Shown piece after piece: positions 22,573-33,871 of a stretch of DNA of 64,000 nt (within the stretch, counting starts at the first letter, position 1; every line of letters starts with the position of its first letter). The stretch covers positions 1,493,179 to 1,557,178 of the forward strand of contig QXEO01000222.1 of the NCBI GenBank assembly GCA_007115705.1. The letters are read 5' to 3'. A program made the translations under genes and the position numbers. The notes beneath the pieces were generated by a model. The model did not search any database and was not told the DNA's origin. It saw nothing but the letters and a program-made list of their open reading frames with translations. This DNA is from Dactylis glomerata (lineage: Eukaryota > Streptophyta > Magnoliopsida > Poales > Poaceae).

Positions 22573-22581
22573 GCAATTTTC
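22527..22581 (+). promoter_or_regulatory. C2 hairpin spanning LTR end and primer-site position
   Basis: GAAAATTGCCTA (22527-22538, inside the LTR) pairs perfectly with TAGGCAATTTTC (22570-22581, internal). The 31-base loop holds the LTR terminus (22549) and the 13-nt candidate primer site. The right arm also covers the putative splice acceptor. Confidence 0.6.
22552..22564 (+). promoter_or_regulatory. C2 candidate non-tRNA primer-binding site
   Basis: CCAAAAACCTAAT follows the LTR after two bases (AT), the usual LTR-to-primer-site spacing. It lacks the initial TGG that pairs with a tRNA CCA end and matches the element's own leader (22158-22170) instead. Confidence 0.45.
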
Positions 22582-25500
22582 GATTCAAGGTTTTGCTGCT
22601 ACACTGAAACCTGCCCCGTTTACGGGGACATACTTTAAGCGTTGGCAGACCAAAACCATCTTATAGCTCACGGCGATGAACGTGTTCTGGGTCGCCAGTG
22701 TCACTCCCACTGGAACGATTGCTCCTGATCAGGAGAAGGCGTTCAGGGAGGCCACTGTCGTCTTTGTTGGAGCAGTTCTGAGCGTGATCGGAGATAAGTT
22801 GGTCGATGCATATTTACATGTGCGGGTTGCCAAGGATTTGTGGGAAGCACTCGAATCTAAATTCGGTGCAACTGATGCTGGAAGCGAGATGTATATTATT
22901 GAGCAGTTCCACGATTACAGAATGGTTGAAAACCGTTCTGTTTTGGAACAGGCTCACGAAATACAATGCATCGCCAAGGAGCTTGAGCTCCTGAAGTGTG
23001 AATTACCGGGCAAATTTGTCGCGGGATGCATAATCGCTAAGCTGCCAAATTCCTGGAGGAACTTTGCCACCACTCTGAAACATCAGAGGCGTGAATTCTC
23101 AGTGGAGGATGTCATCGGTCATCTGAGTGTTGAGCAGAATTCGAGAGCAAAGGACTCGCATGGAAAAGGAGAAGGGACTTCAGTTGCCAATGTGGTACAG
23201 AAGAACTTCAACTCCCACAAGTCCAAAGGGAAGATGGGTGTCCAACAGAATACCGACTTCAAGAAGAAGGGCAACAAGACCTTCAAGAAGGATAAGAAGA
23301 AGAGTGGCTGTTTCACTTGTGGTTCGGATGAACATTGGGCTAACAAGTGCCCAAACAAGTTTAAGAAGCCAGGGCAGGACTCCAAGACTGCCAACATGAT
23401 TGTGAGCAACAATGAAAGTGGGGCATCTGGGTACGGTAATCTATTTACAGTATTTTCAGTAAGTCAATCTACCGATTGGTGGATTGACACGGGTGCAAAT
23501 ATTCATGTATGTGCTGACATCTCATTGTTTTCTTCTTATCAGGCCACAAGGAAAGGCTCCGTACTGATGGGGAACGGCGCGAGTGCTTCTGTTCATGGTG
23601 TTGGCACGGTCGATCTGAAGTTTACTTCGGGAAGGATCGTGCAGCTCAAGAATGTGCAGCATGTCCCCGCAATCAAGAAGAACCTAGTTAGTGGCTCCCT
23701 TCTTTGCAGAGAAGGATTTAAGTTGGTCTTTGAGTCTAATAAAGTAGTTGTTACGAAATATGGACTGTTTGTTGGAAAAGGTTATGAATGCGGAGGTCTG
23801 TTCCGCTTCTCCCTTGCTGATTTCTGTAATAAAGTCGTGAACAATATTCATTCAAATGTTAATGAAACAGAAGTTTGGCATTCACGTCTTTGTCACATTG
23901 GTTTCGGTTCTATGACACGGTTAGCAAAACTAAATTTAATCCCAAATTTCACTTTAGCCAAAGGTTCTAAGTGCCATTCGTGTGTGCAAGCAAAGCAACC
24001 TCGCAAGCCTCATAAAGCTGCGGAGGAGAGACACTTGGCACCATTAGAACTCATACATTCTGATCTGTGTGAGATGAATGGTGTGTTGACTAAAGGTGGA
24101 AAAAGATACTTCATGACGCTGATAGATGATTCCACTAGATTTTGCTATGTATATCTGTTAAACACTAAAAGTGAGGCTCTACACTACTTTAAAATCTATA
24201 AAGCAGAAGTTGAGAACCAACTTGAAAAGAAGATTAAACGAATCCGGTCAGATCGTGGTGGAGAGTATTTCTCTAATGAGTTTGATTCTTTTTGTGCGGA
24301 ACATGGTATTATTCATGAGAGGACGCCTCCCTATTCTCCTCAGTCAAATGGGGTTGCCGAACGGAAAAATCGTACTCTAACAGACTTGGTTAACGCCATG
24401 TTAGATACAGCGGGTTTATCCAAGGCATGGTGGGGGGAGGCTATACTGACATCATGTCATGTCCTGAATAAAGTTCCGACAAAGGACAATGAGATTACTC
24501 CTTACGAGCAGTGGGAGAAGAGAAGAACAACACTCTCATACTTACGTACATGGGGCTGTTTGGCGAAAGTCAATGTGCCGATCCCCAAAAAGCGTAAGCT
24601 TGGACCAAAGACGGTGGATTGCGTTAATCTGGGCTACGCTATGAATAGCGTCGGCTATAGATTTCTAGTAGTGAAATCTGAGGTACCTGATGTGACGGTC
24701 GGTACAATTATAGAGTCTAAAGATGCTACATTCTTTGAGGATATTTTTCCTATGAGAGATATGCCAAGCACTTCTAGACAGGAATCAGAGGAGACTCCTG
24801 AGCCTGCCATTCCTATGGAATATTATGAACAATCACCTGATGAAAATCCTGAGGAGGATGACGAGGAAACCCTTGGTAGGGGTAAGAGACAGAGGACTGC
24901 AAAGTCTTTTGGTGATGATTTCCTTGTGTACCTCGTGGATGATACTCCCACTTCTATTTCAGAAGCCTATGCATCTTCAGATGCTGACTACTGGAAAGAA
25001 GCGGTCCGTAGCGAGATGGATTCGATCATGGCTAACGGGACATGGGAAATTACCGAACGTCCCTATGGCTGTAAACCATTGGGATGTAAGTGGGTGTTTA
25101 AAAAGAAGCTTAGGCCTGATGGTACTATTGAAAAGTACAAGGCTAGACTGGTGGCCAAGGCTATTCTCAGAAAGAAGAGGAAGATTTCTTTGACACTTAT
25201 TCGCCTGTGGCCAGACTGACCACCATTCGAGTGTTACTCTCATTGGCGGCCTCGCATGGTCTTCTTGTCCATCAAATGGATGTTAAGACGGCTTTTCTAA
25301 ACGGAGAGCTAGACGAGGAAATCTATATGCAACAGCCCGATGGCTTTGTGATAGATGGTCAGGAAGGAAAGGTGTGTAAGTTACTGAAATCTTTATATGG
25401 CCTGAAACAGGCGCCTAAGCAGTGGCATGAGAAGTTCAATACAACTTTAACATCTGTTGGCTTTGTTGTCAACGAAGCTGACAAATGTGTATACTATCGC

Positions 25501-26444
25501 TATGGTGGGGGCGAAGGAGTTATACTATGCTTGTATGTGATGACATACTGATACTTGGGACTAACCTCAAAGTCATCGAGGAGACTAAGTCTTTTCTATC
25601 TCAGAATTTTGAGATGAAGGATCTTGGTGTGGCTGATGTTATCTTGAATATCAAGCTACTGAGAGATAACGAGGATGGGATTACGCTTCTGCAATCCCAT
25701 TATGTTGAGAAAATTCTGAGTCGTTTTGGATATTCAGACTGCAAAATTTCTCCAACCCCATATGATCCTAGTGTGCGGATTCGAAAGAATGAAGGCACAG
25801 CTAAGGATCAGCTGAGATATTCTCAAATTATTGGTTCACTCATGTATCTAGCTAGCGCCACAAGACCTGACATCATGTTTGCTGTGTGCAAACTAAGCCG
25901 GTTTGTTTCTAATCCGGGTGATGAGCATTGGTGTGCTGTGGAGAGGATTATGCGCTACTTGAAAGGTACTGTGAACTATGGACTTCACTATACCGGACAA
26001 CCGTCAGTACTTGAAGGGTATTGTGATGCAAATTGGATCTCTGATGCTGATGAGATGAAAGCCACAACGGGTTATGTGTTTACCCTTGGAGGTGGTGCTG
26101 TTTCCTGGAAGTCTTGCAAGCAAACGATCCTAACAAGATCGACAATGGAAGCAGAATTAACAGCATTAGACACATCTAGTGTCGAAGCAGGATGGCTTCG
26201 AGATCTTTTGATGGACTTGCCGGTGGTTGAAAAGCCAGTACCGGCTATTCTTATGAACTGTGACAATCAAACTGTAATTGTCAAGGTAAAGAGTTCAAAG
26301 AACAACAAGCAGTCCAACAAATTCATAAGAATGAGATTAAAAGCTGTCAGACATTTAAGAAACTCCGGAGTGATAGCATTGGATTATATCCAGTCGGCTA
26401 AGAATCTGGCAGATCCCTTACCAAAGGGCTATCACGTGTTGTGA
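22573..26444 (+). pseudogene. C2 Copia gag-pol polyprotein, one stop and two frameshifts
   Basis: Domains in Copia order: gag start (ATLKPAPFTGTYFKRW), a stop at 22664-22666, gag body from 22676 (AKDLWEALESKFGATDAGS), zinc knuckle CFTCGSDEHWANKC (23309-23350), aspartic protease with DTG in WWIDTGANIHVCAD (about 23485), integrase HHCC region (HSRLCHIG...CHSCVQAKQ) and core (HSDLCEMNG, LIDDSTRF, SDRGGEYFS, SNGVAERKNR), RT (GCKWVFKKKLRPDG; MDVKTAFLNGELDEEIYMQQ), RNase H (YCDANWISD, TRSTMEAELTAL). Breaks: one base lost near 25158-25160, and one base lost at 25537-25540 inside the YVDD catalytic box of RT. Open segments are 22676-25219, 25207-25551 and 25485-26444. This copy cannot make RT; the rest of the sequence is well conserved, so the damage is recent. 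Confidence 0.92.
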
Positions 26445-27031
26445 TAGAAAATGCATCGAGGGAGATGGGTATGAGACCCACATGAGTTGCCATGGTAGTA
26501 ACCCAACCTACGTGATCGGAGATCCCGTGAAGTAGGATCTGGGAAACAAGCTAGTGGTGAACAGAGGAGAGTAGTTTACTAACCCACTCCGTTGGAGATG
26601 CAGTACTCTCAGAAACTGTATGGCAGGATGACTTTTGTCTTAATGTGTTCCAAAGCTTGTATAAGCAAGACGCTATCCTACAGAGCGATCTTTGGAGGAA
26701 CACACCTATATGAGCCCGACTGCTGGTCACAGTCTATGAGATTAGGGTGGTTTCTAGTAAGCTCATGAATAGGCCAGGAGTATGACTAATATGCTCCACC
26801 CGAGGGGTCATCCTTCGGCAGCCTAGTACTTGGTAAGACATTTGGTGGAAACTACTTTACGCCAAACTGACAATTCAAGGCATAGTCCATTGTTCATTTG
26901 TAAAGGAGTGTAGCTATCTGTTCTAGGTGGATGTTCAACCCTAACAGGTCTCCACTGAAAATACCGGTATATCAAAACAATGTTGGGAACAGAGGACCAA
27001 TATTATGGGCCTTTGGGATCTGGTGGGGGAT
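26445..27031 (+). other. C2 3' noncoding region and polypurine tract
   Basis: About 590 bp without a gene between the RNase H end and the 3' LTR. It ends in GGTGGGGGA (27022-27030), the probable plus-strand primer, one base before the LTR. Confidence 0.75.
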
Positions 27032-28105
27032 TGTTGAAATATAGGGTGGGCTTTAGGCCCACTTAACAATTCAGAAATCCCTAAGGGCCCATTCATGCTT
27101 GGCAAGAGAAGTGTGGGAGTTTAGTCCCACATTGCTAGTTGGGAGAGATGAGCACCAACATATAAGGTGAGCTCTTCCACCACTAGTATGTGGAAGTGTG
27201 AGAAGGAAGAGGAGCTCCACATGCGCGCTCCTCCTCCGACGACGCACACGCACGCCCGCCTCGCCACGCCACGCCTCGCCTCGTCACGAGCGCGCTGCGC
27301 GCGCCGCGGGTTGCGGTTGCGGGAATCTCGCAGCCGAGTTTCTTTTTGTCGCGCAGAAACAGACACAAACTGTTGCGAATGAAACGATAATTACGGGCCG
27401 TTAATGAGAATGAATACGAGCTGAAACGTCTGTATTAAGTGCTCTTAAGTACGGGCGTTTCCAGTCCTTCATTGCGGGCGATTATGGCCTTTATTACGTG
27501 CGTTTCTTTTCCATCCGCCCCTGTGTCCGTGCCTATATATTGGAGGGGTCGCTCCTCTCTGATACACAGAACACAATCCCTGCGCGCCTGCCTAGTCGTT
27601 TCCTTCACTGTTGCTGCCTCCGGTGATCCCATTCCGTCCACCGCGTACACGGTGTGCGGGAGAGCAGGCCTCCGAAACCCCGCCCTCTCGAGATCCTGTA
27701 CGGGAGAGGGGCGATTAGGTTTTTGGGGAGCGTCTTGTACGCGACTGCTCAACTTCGATTGTCTGCTTCCTCTTCTTCCGCGTCGTCCTCGTCATCATCA
27801 TGTCTACTGAAGCTGAACAAGCTGCTGCCGCCAAGAGGATGGCCGATGAGGCTGCCGCCGCTGCTGCTTCAGAGGCTGCCGCCGCCGCTGCTGCTGCTGC
27901 TTCGGCCAACTGGCCTACTGGAGGGTACTATATGCTTATCCCTCTCCTGCTTACTTCTATGTGCATAGTACTAGCGATTTCTGTAGGTGGCTCTACGATT
28001 TGCCTAGTATTGCATAGTTATATGATCAAATATCAGTATGTCCACATCATGCTCATGTTTTATTCATGGATTAATTTAATCGGAAAATTGCCTAGATTCT
28101 TAACA
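27032..28105 (+). repeat. C2 3' LTR
   Basis: 1,074 bp. It matches the 5' LTR except for small indels near its start and a different GC-rich tract (about 27240-27340). It carries a second TATA box, gag exon 1 (27800-27924) and splice donor (27925), now facing the host DNA downstream. Confidence 0.92.
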
Positions 28106-29030
28106 ATAGCATGCGGGAGACGCGCAGGAAGACTAGCAGGCACGGAGGCACCGTGCGGAGGGGCCCTATGCTCCAGCCATGGGTGCGCCAGTGGCCGCCG
28201 CCTCGGTCTCCGCCGTTCCCAGGCGTGAGCGCGCTGGTGGCCGCCGCCTCGGCCTCCGCCGTTCCCAGCCGTAGGCGCACTGGACCATCGCCTCCGACTT
28301 TCCCAACTGGTGGCGCCCTGGTGGCCACGCGCGCGACACGGGAAGCGACTTCGACGGCCGCCCCGGACATCCGCCCTGGAGTTCGACGCGCACGCGAACA
28401 GGCCGCAGTGACGCCGTGGCCACCGCCCCGGAGCCGCCCGCGAGCACCCTTTCCACCTCGGGCGAGCCGGTGCAGCATCCACCGCGCAGCCCCGGAGACG
28501 GCCGCTGCCGCCGCGAGCTTCCACTCCTCCTGCGCCTGGCTCCCCGCCGGAGCAGCATCCAACGCAAGGCCCAGGACGACCCGAAGCCGCCCGCCACCGC
28601 CTGTGAGCTCCCTTTCCAACTCGCTCCAACGCGCGGCCATCACCGCGACCTCCCATTCCGCTCCACCGTGTAGCCTCCGAGCCAGCCAACACACGCCTTG
28701 ACCCGCCTCCAGGATATGACCACGGACAGGAGATCCTCCGCCGGGAGAAACTCGGGGAGCACCGGCGCCAGCTGCCGATTCCCCGCCGCCGCTAGTATAG
28801 GGACAGGCCATCGCCGCGACCTCCCGCTCCGCTCCACCGCGCAGCCTCTGAGCCAGCCAACACCCGCCTCGACCCGCCTCCTGGAGATGACCACGGCCAG
28901 GACATCTGCCGCCGGGGAAATTGCGGGAGCGCCGGCGCCAGCTGCCGATTCCCCGCCGCCGCCAGTACACAGGGACAGTGTGAAGAAGAGGAAAGGAAAA
29001 AGAGTGAGGTGTCCGAACATAAGAGAGTGA
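28106..29030. other. GC-rich island without a recognised gene
   Basis: Very GC-rich and CpG-rich, open in many frames on both strands for that reason alone. No conserved domain is seen in any frame. It may be the 5' region of a former gene on the minus strand (see 21318-21486) or a gene fragment caught by a transposon. It ends abruptly near 29030, where the sequence becomes AT-rich. Confidence 0.4.
28636..28975. repeat. Direct tandem duplication of about 170 bp
   Basis: Two head-to-tail copies start GGCCATCACCGCGACCTCCC (28636) and GGCCATCGCCGCGACCTCCC (28806). Both run through GAGCCAGCCAACAC, ATGACCACGG and GGCGCCAGCTGCCGATTCCC. Confidence 0.8.
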
Positions 29031-29254
29031 GGGGAAAAAATTAAACGGTACAAATTACAGAAAATGGTCGGCTAAATAGCATTTTACAAAATAGGTTAAA
29101 TTAAATTTTTAGTTTTGGGCTCACTTTTTTAGTTCCGGTCCCATGATTTCTAGCACCATTCAGTTCCGTTCATTTTGTTCCGTTCAGTTCCGTTCATTTT
29201 ACCACCGTTAGATCGGCTCGATCAACGGTTCCTAAAAATGCCAATCACCATAAA

Positions 29255-30013
29255 ACTTGTTCTGGGGTGAGGCTTTTAGAAAACAGAGATGGGTGTACAT
29301 GGTTATTGGAAGAAAATGGCATTTTTTCAGTGAAGTCTATGTATATAGCCTTGAAAACCAAAAAAATAGTGTGTGTAAATTTAAGGACTTCCGGAAAATT
29401 AAGATTCCTCTGAGAGTTAAAGTCTTTATGAGGTTGGGAGATTAATGATAGGTGCTGCTTTTGTTGTGAGAAAGAAATGGTAGTAGATCATATGCTTTTT
29501 AAATGCCCTGTGGCTCGTAATACTTGGAGTATAGTTGCATGTGTGTTACTCCCTCCGTTTTAAAATATAAGTGTTTTAGGTTTGTAAAGTAAATGTATCT
29601 AGACATGCTTTAGTGTGTATATTCAAGTGAACCTACACACTAAAAGATGTCTAAATACACTTGCTTCACAAAGCTAAAACATCTTATTTTTGAAACGGAG
29701 GGAGTAGATGATAAGAACATTCCTAATGATGTGGACCGGGTTTGTGCTTGGGTCAAAAGTTTCATGAGCATTGAGATGCAACAATTTATTGCGTCTGGCG
29801 TGTCCCTGGTTTTTTGGGCTCTGTGGAAGTGTAGGGAATAGAGCTTGCTTCCAGAATATTTTCCTTGTTGATCCTAAATGATCATTTTTAGTATTTCACA
29901 AATGTTATCTTTCTGGTCCAAATTGTTGGTAGGAGCCAAGGTTTTGCTAGCAGTGGCATCGGAGATCTTCAATAAGAACAATGGCTGGGGGCCGGTGATT
30001 AGGAGACTGGAGT
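29255..30013 (+). pseudogene. LINE remnant: zinc-binding C-terminal part of a reverse transcriptase
   Basis: Disrupted frames give the zf-RVT signature of plant LINEs: KIKIPLRVKVFM (about 29395-29430), then in another frame CCFCCEKEMVVDHMLFKCPV followed by ARNTWSIV, which has the C-x2-C...H...C pattern. After an inserted MITE it continues SGVSLVFWALWKCRE and GAKVLLAVASEIFNKNNGW to a stop near 30013. RT and endonuclease are missing, so this is a 5'-truncated, decayed copy. Stops and frame changes are frequent. Confidence 0.72.
29549..29704. mobile_element. Stowaway MITE inside the LINE remnant
   Basis: 156 bp with ends CTCCCTCCGTTTTAAAATA and TATTTTTGAAACGGAGGGAG, TA duplications at 29547-29548 and 29705-29706, and an internal TGTATCTAGACATG / ATGTCTAAATACA palindrome. 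Confidence 0.92.
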
Positions 30014-30062
30014 GAGTCTTGCTAGTCGTCATTGCCTGCCGGAGAAAACCGAAGCAAGAAAG

Positions 30063-31702
30063 TGTGGTGACCCAGCATACCACTGCATGTTGTAGTATGC
30101 AAGTCATTGATATAACGCTCGTGAAGTACCAATTCACAAATATTACATCCCTCAGAGTGGTACAACAGAAACATAGCGGTCTTTATTCAAGCACTAAATA
30201 TTACAAGCCATAAAGTTACAAAGGATTCCAGTTCCTCCTCGGTCCAAAGAGGAACACTAGGTGGTTCTAAGTTGATACTACAAACTTTAGTTACAATAGA
30301 AAGTAGTAGACTAAACATGGTGCTTAACTCCACAGTCGCTTTATTCTAAGTGTCCGATGCGACCAAAGTTCCTATCCTTCGATTCTAATTGTCGGCCTCC
30401 TCGTCGTTTTCTTTGTCGGGACCATAGGAGATGGTGTAATCAATGCATTCGACTCCTCCGGATAAGTCCGGTTCTTTATAGTAGACCTCCTCGTAGTCCT
30501 TCGGGCTTCTTTCGGTTTCTTCAAACTGGTTCTCCGACTCTAAGCAAGGGTTAAAAAGGAGTGGGATGAGTAACGAGCGTTACCCAACAAGTTCATTTAC
30601 AGGATAGAGGTGTTTGATGCACTAGCTACGACCATGGACTAAAAGTCTTAGGCCAAATGCAGTTTTTTGTAAGTATTTATTCAAAGATTGGTTTTATTCA
30701 AAGAACTATGTCCGTCAGTCTTCACAGGTTGATTAGAGCTTCGATGGGCTCCTTTCCTGTCGTGTTCGTAGCTCCTTCCCAGAATAGGGAGTATCTTAAT
30801 ACTTTTTGTACACTCTGCAGACGTGGTCACTTGTACCCATAGGAGATCAACACTTTGCTGCACAGTCGGGCGTACTTTCCCGTCCACACTTCCTTGGTAT
30901 GGGGCCCAGCCGTTGATCCGAGCCAATCACTGTTCCTTCCCGTGACCGTGCATACCCACCCTTTTGTGGCTCCAACTTCGGTTCGCTACCCTCGCCGGTC
31001 TACAGTTTAGTAGTTGCCGACCTCGGCATACTTGCCTTTCCTAGGCAAAGAGTCACCCCCTACCGGTTTCAGGTTACGCACTGTGGTAACACCGGCCTCG
31101 GCACTCTACCCCCGTCGTTGCCGCAATCCATCATAGACCGCCAGAATCGTGAATTCATTAAGGGGAATCCACCCAATCCCGAAGCTCCGCGCAGGGAGAC
31201 GACTGCTCCGAAACGGCCAGTACGTTGATATCATGAGGGAAAAGATACAGCTGACTCTTCCGTCCCATTCCAGACCCTATGGTTGACCGTATTTTACGGC
31301 ACAAGAATCACTGGCGACATTGGTTATTAGTCCTAGGTGAATATTCCCGGTACAGTGGGACCTCCACCATACTCTTACCATGGTCCCACTGCCCACCTTC
31401 CTAGGTCGACAACCACCGTGGTTGCTAACCACTAGTCATATTCATTAAAGAAAAGCAGAACCTTTGCTTTTAAATGCAATTATAATAATACCACCGGTAT
31501 ATTTACAAGTACTTTGTTAAAAATACATAAGAGATATGAGCAAGAGTGAACTTGCCTGCAAACTGCAAGGTAGTGCAGTCGGGTTTGTTGAAGTGACCCG
31601 GGACCTCGGGTTCTGGAAAACAGCATCATTGTCCGATAAGGGCAATGTTTAAGATTCAAATAATGCATGCTCTTTGATAGTGTGTGTATTCCCTTTAACC
31701 CC
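30063..31702. repeat. Unclassified interspersed repeat, probably an LTR fragment
   Basis: Starts TGTGGTGACCCAGCATACC, a TG start as in LTRs, and is interrupted at 31703 by inverted G1. About 1.6 kb without a coding region. The phrases GACCTCGGCATACTTGCC and ACCGGCCTCGGCACTC are near-duplicates. The style is that of a large Gypsy LTR in grasses, but neither family nor orientation could be fixed. Confidence 0.4.
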
Positions 31703-33092
31703 TGATGACCCACAAGTATAGGGGATCGCAACAGTCTTCGAGGGAAGTATTACCCAAATTTATTGATTCGACACAAGGGGAGCCAAAGAATATATGTAAG
31801 CCTTAACAAATGAGTTGTCAATTCAGCTGCACCTGGAAACAGTCTTACTCGCAGCGGTTTATCAGTAGCAACAGTTTTATAGCAGTGACAGTAGGAAAAC
31901 AGTAACAGCAATAGTAAAATAGCAGCAGTAATAGTATCGGTAGTAAACAGTAGGAACAAATACTGTAGGCATAGGGATGGATAACGGGCGTTGCATGGAT
32001 AAGATAATTTATGAAATCAATGAGATACGGGCATTGCAGATAAATAATGATAAAGCATCCTAGTACAAACAATCATAGGCATGTGTTCCGTATATAGTCG
32101 TACGTGCTCGCAAGGAGAAACTTGCACGACATCTTTTGTCCTACCAGCCTATTGCAGCAGGGCCTCAAGGGAAACTACTGGTAATTAAGGTACTCCTTTT
32201 AATAAAGTACCGGAGCAAAGCATTAGCACTCGGTGAACACATGTGATCCTCACATCATAGCCATCCCCTCCGGTTATCCCAATTTCTGTCACTTTGGGGC
32301 CTCGGTTCCGGACAACAATATGTGTATACAACTTGTAGGTAAGACCATAAACAACAAGTATCATCATAGAAATAATAACATGTTTAGATCTGAAATCATG
32401 GCACTCGGGCCCAAAGTGACAAGCATTAAGCACAACAAGTTGCAACAATATCATAGGCACTAAATAAAGATACTAGGCACTATGCCCTATCAATCCCATA
32501 TCAAATTACATGAAATCTCATCCAATCCCTACCATCCCCTCACCTACAGCGGGGGGAATTACTCACACATGGATGGGGGAGTCATGGATGGTCGATGGAG
32601 GAGCGTCGGTGGTGATGGTGATGAAGATCTCCTCCGAATCCCCGTCCCGGCAGGGTGCCAGAACGGAGTTTCTGGTTCCGAATCGTGGTTTCTGATGGCG
32701 GCGGCGCAGCGGAAGTCTATCTGGAAAAAACGCCGTCTCCCCGATCTTAAGTCGTCAGGGGGTATATGTAGGCGAGAGGGGAGACCGATTGGGCGCCTGG
32801 AGCCTCCTCACACAGGGGTGGCGCGGCCAGGGCTGGGCCGCGCCACCTGTGTGTGACAGCTCCTCGAGCCCCTCTCCGTCTCGTATTCTGGCTCCGTGGG
32901 TCTTCTGGTGAAATATGATTTTTGGTGATTTTTCCCGAATTTTTACTGGAAGTTGAATTTCTGCACAAAAACGAGACACCAGAGCAATTCTGCTGAAACA
33001 GCGTCAGTCCGTGTAGTTGTATTCAAAACACACAAATTAGAGGAGTAACATAGCAAAGTGTTCGAGAAAGTAGATACGTTTTGGACGTATCA
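31703..33092 (-). repeat. G1 LTR, inverted copy
   Basis: 1,390 bp, minus-strand ends TGATACGTCC...GGGTCATCA. It is the reverse complement of the LTR at 6127-7523 with scattered substitutions. Confidence 0.88.
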
Positions 33093-33871
33093 ACTCCCCC
33101 CAAGCTAGCTATTTGCTTGCCCTCAAGCAATTCAGTTAACAACTGAGAGCGATAAAAGAACCTTCACGAACACATTTGCTCATATGATGTATATATACTA
33201 ACTATGTGATCAAGTACTCAGGCAATTCATAATAAGAAATATGCAACTAATGTCCACCTCATAGTCAAGCAAGCTATGAAAGAGTGCCAACGCACTAATA
33301 CAAGTAACATGTGCATGAGAAACTACAAGATTGTAATATGCATAAATGATATGAGATGGTATCCCACTTGCCTTTATTTGTAGAGAAACATAAATGCCGA
33401 GGCACCTCTGAAGTCCAAGGGAAGACTAGAAGTAGAAATATCAAGATACAAGCATCAAGGTTATACCATAATTAACCGTGTTCTGGGACAAGCACATTAC
33501 ACTAAGAATAACAGCTATGCTCTCAAGAAGTGCTTAAAGTTAGAAGATGGTGACTCAACATAAAAGTAAACAAAGGCCCTTCACAGGGGAGGGAAGCAGT
33601 GATTTAACATGTGCTAGAGCTTTTCATTTGTAAAACAGAGATAAAATTTATTTTGAGAGGTGGTTGTTCTATGTCAACGACTAGCAATGGGGACTTACTA
33701 TCTTCCATAAACAAGTGAGAGCGGTTCTGAGTTCTTTGAAAATTGGCACATTGGTGTTTTATAAAGCTTTGGCACTCCTCCCCGCCTTTTTCCTTTCTCA
33801 AACCTGGCTAACCGATTCCATCGGGTGCCCACCAACTTTCACATTCCTTTGGAGGAGTGCCTTTTTTCTTT
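31703..33871 (-). mobile_element. Second G1 copy, inverted, 3' part
   Basis: On the minus strand: noncoding interior (33871-33093), polypurine tract AGCTTGGGGGGAGT, and LTR (33092-31703). It matches the plus-strand G1 copy through 6127-7523 and the interior back to about 5340. The match stops in a T-rich run at an ambiguous base (33872), where unrelated Copia LTR sequence begins. Confidence 0.85.

Larger units (their letters stand above)
21487..28105 (+). mobile_element. Complete Copia-type LTR retrotransposon C2
   Basis: Two LTRs (21487-22549 and 27032-28105) start TGTTGAAATATAGGG and end GATTCTTAACA. They flank a Copia-ordered gag-protease-integrase-RT-RNase H region and a polypurine tract. 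Flanking 5-mers are CTAGC (21482-21486) and ATAGC (28106-28110), four of five matching. From about 21785 to the LTR end the two LTRs differ at about one visible position, so the insertion is recent. The coding region has one stop and two frameshifts. Unlike C1, F1, T2 and the Tat element here, it has no TGG-type primer-binding site after the 5' LTR. Confidence 0.93.

Noticed and set aside
28092..28970. Long ORFs on both strands of the GC-rich island
   Set aside because: High GC lowers stop frequency; overlapping frames on both strands are equally long, the composition is low-complexity Arg/Gly/Ala, and no domain is seen.
6127..33092. The two G1 LTRs as the two ends of one 27-kb element
   Set aside because: They are in opposite orientation, and each has its own polypurine tract and interior on the outer side, so they belong to two separate insertions.
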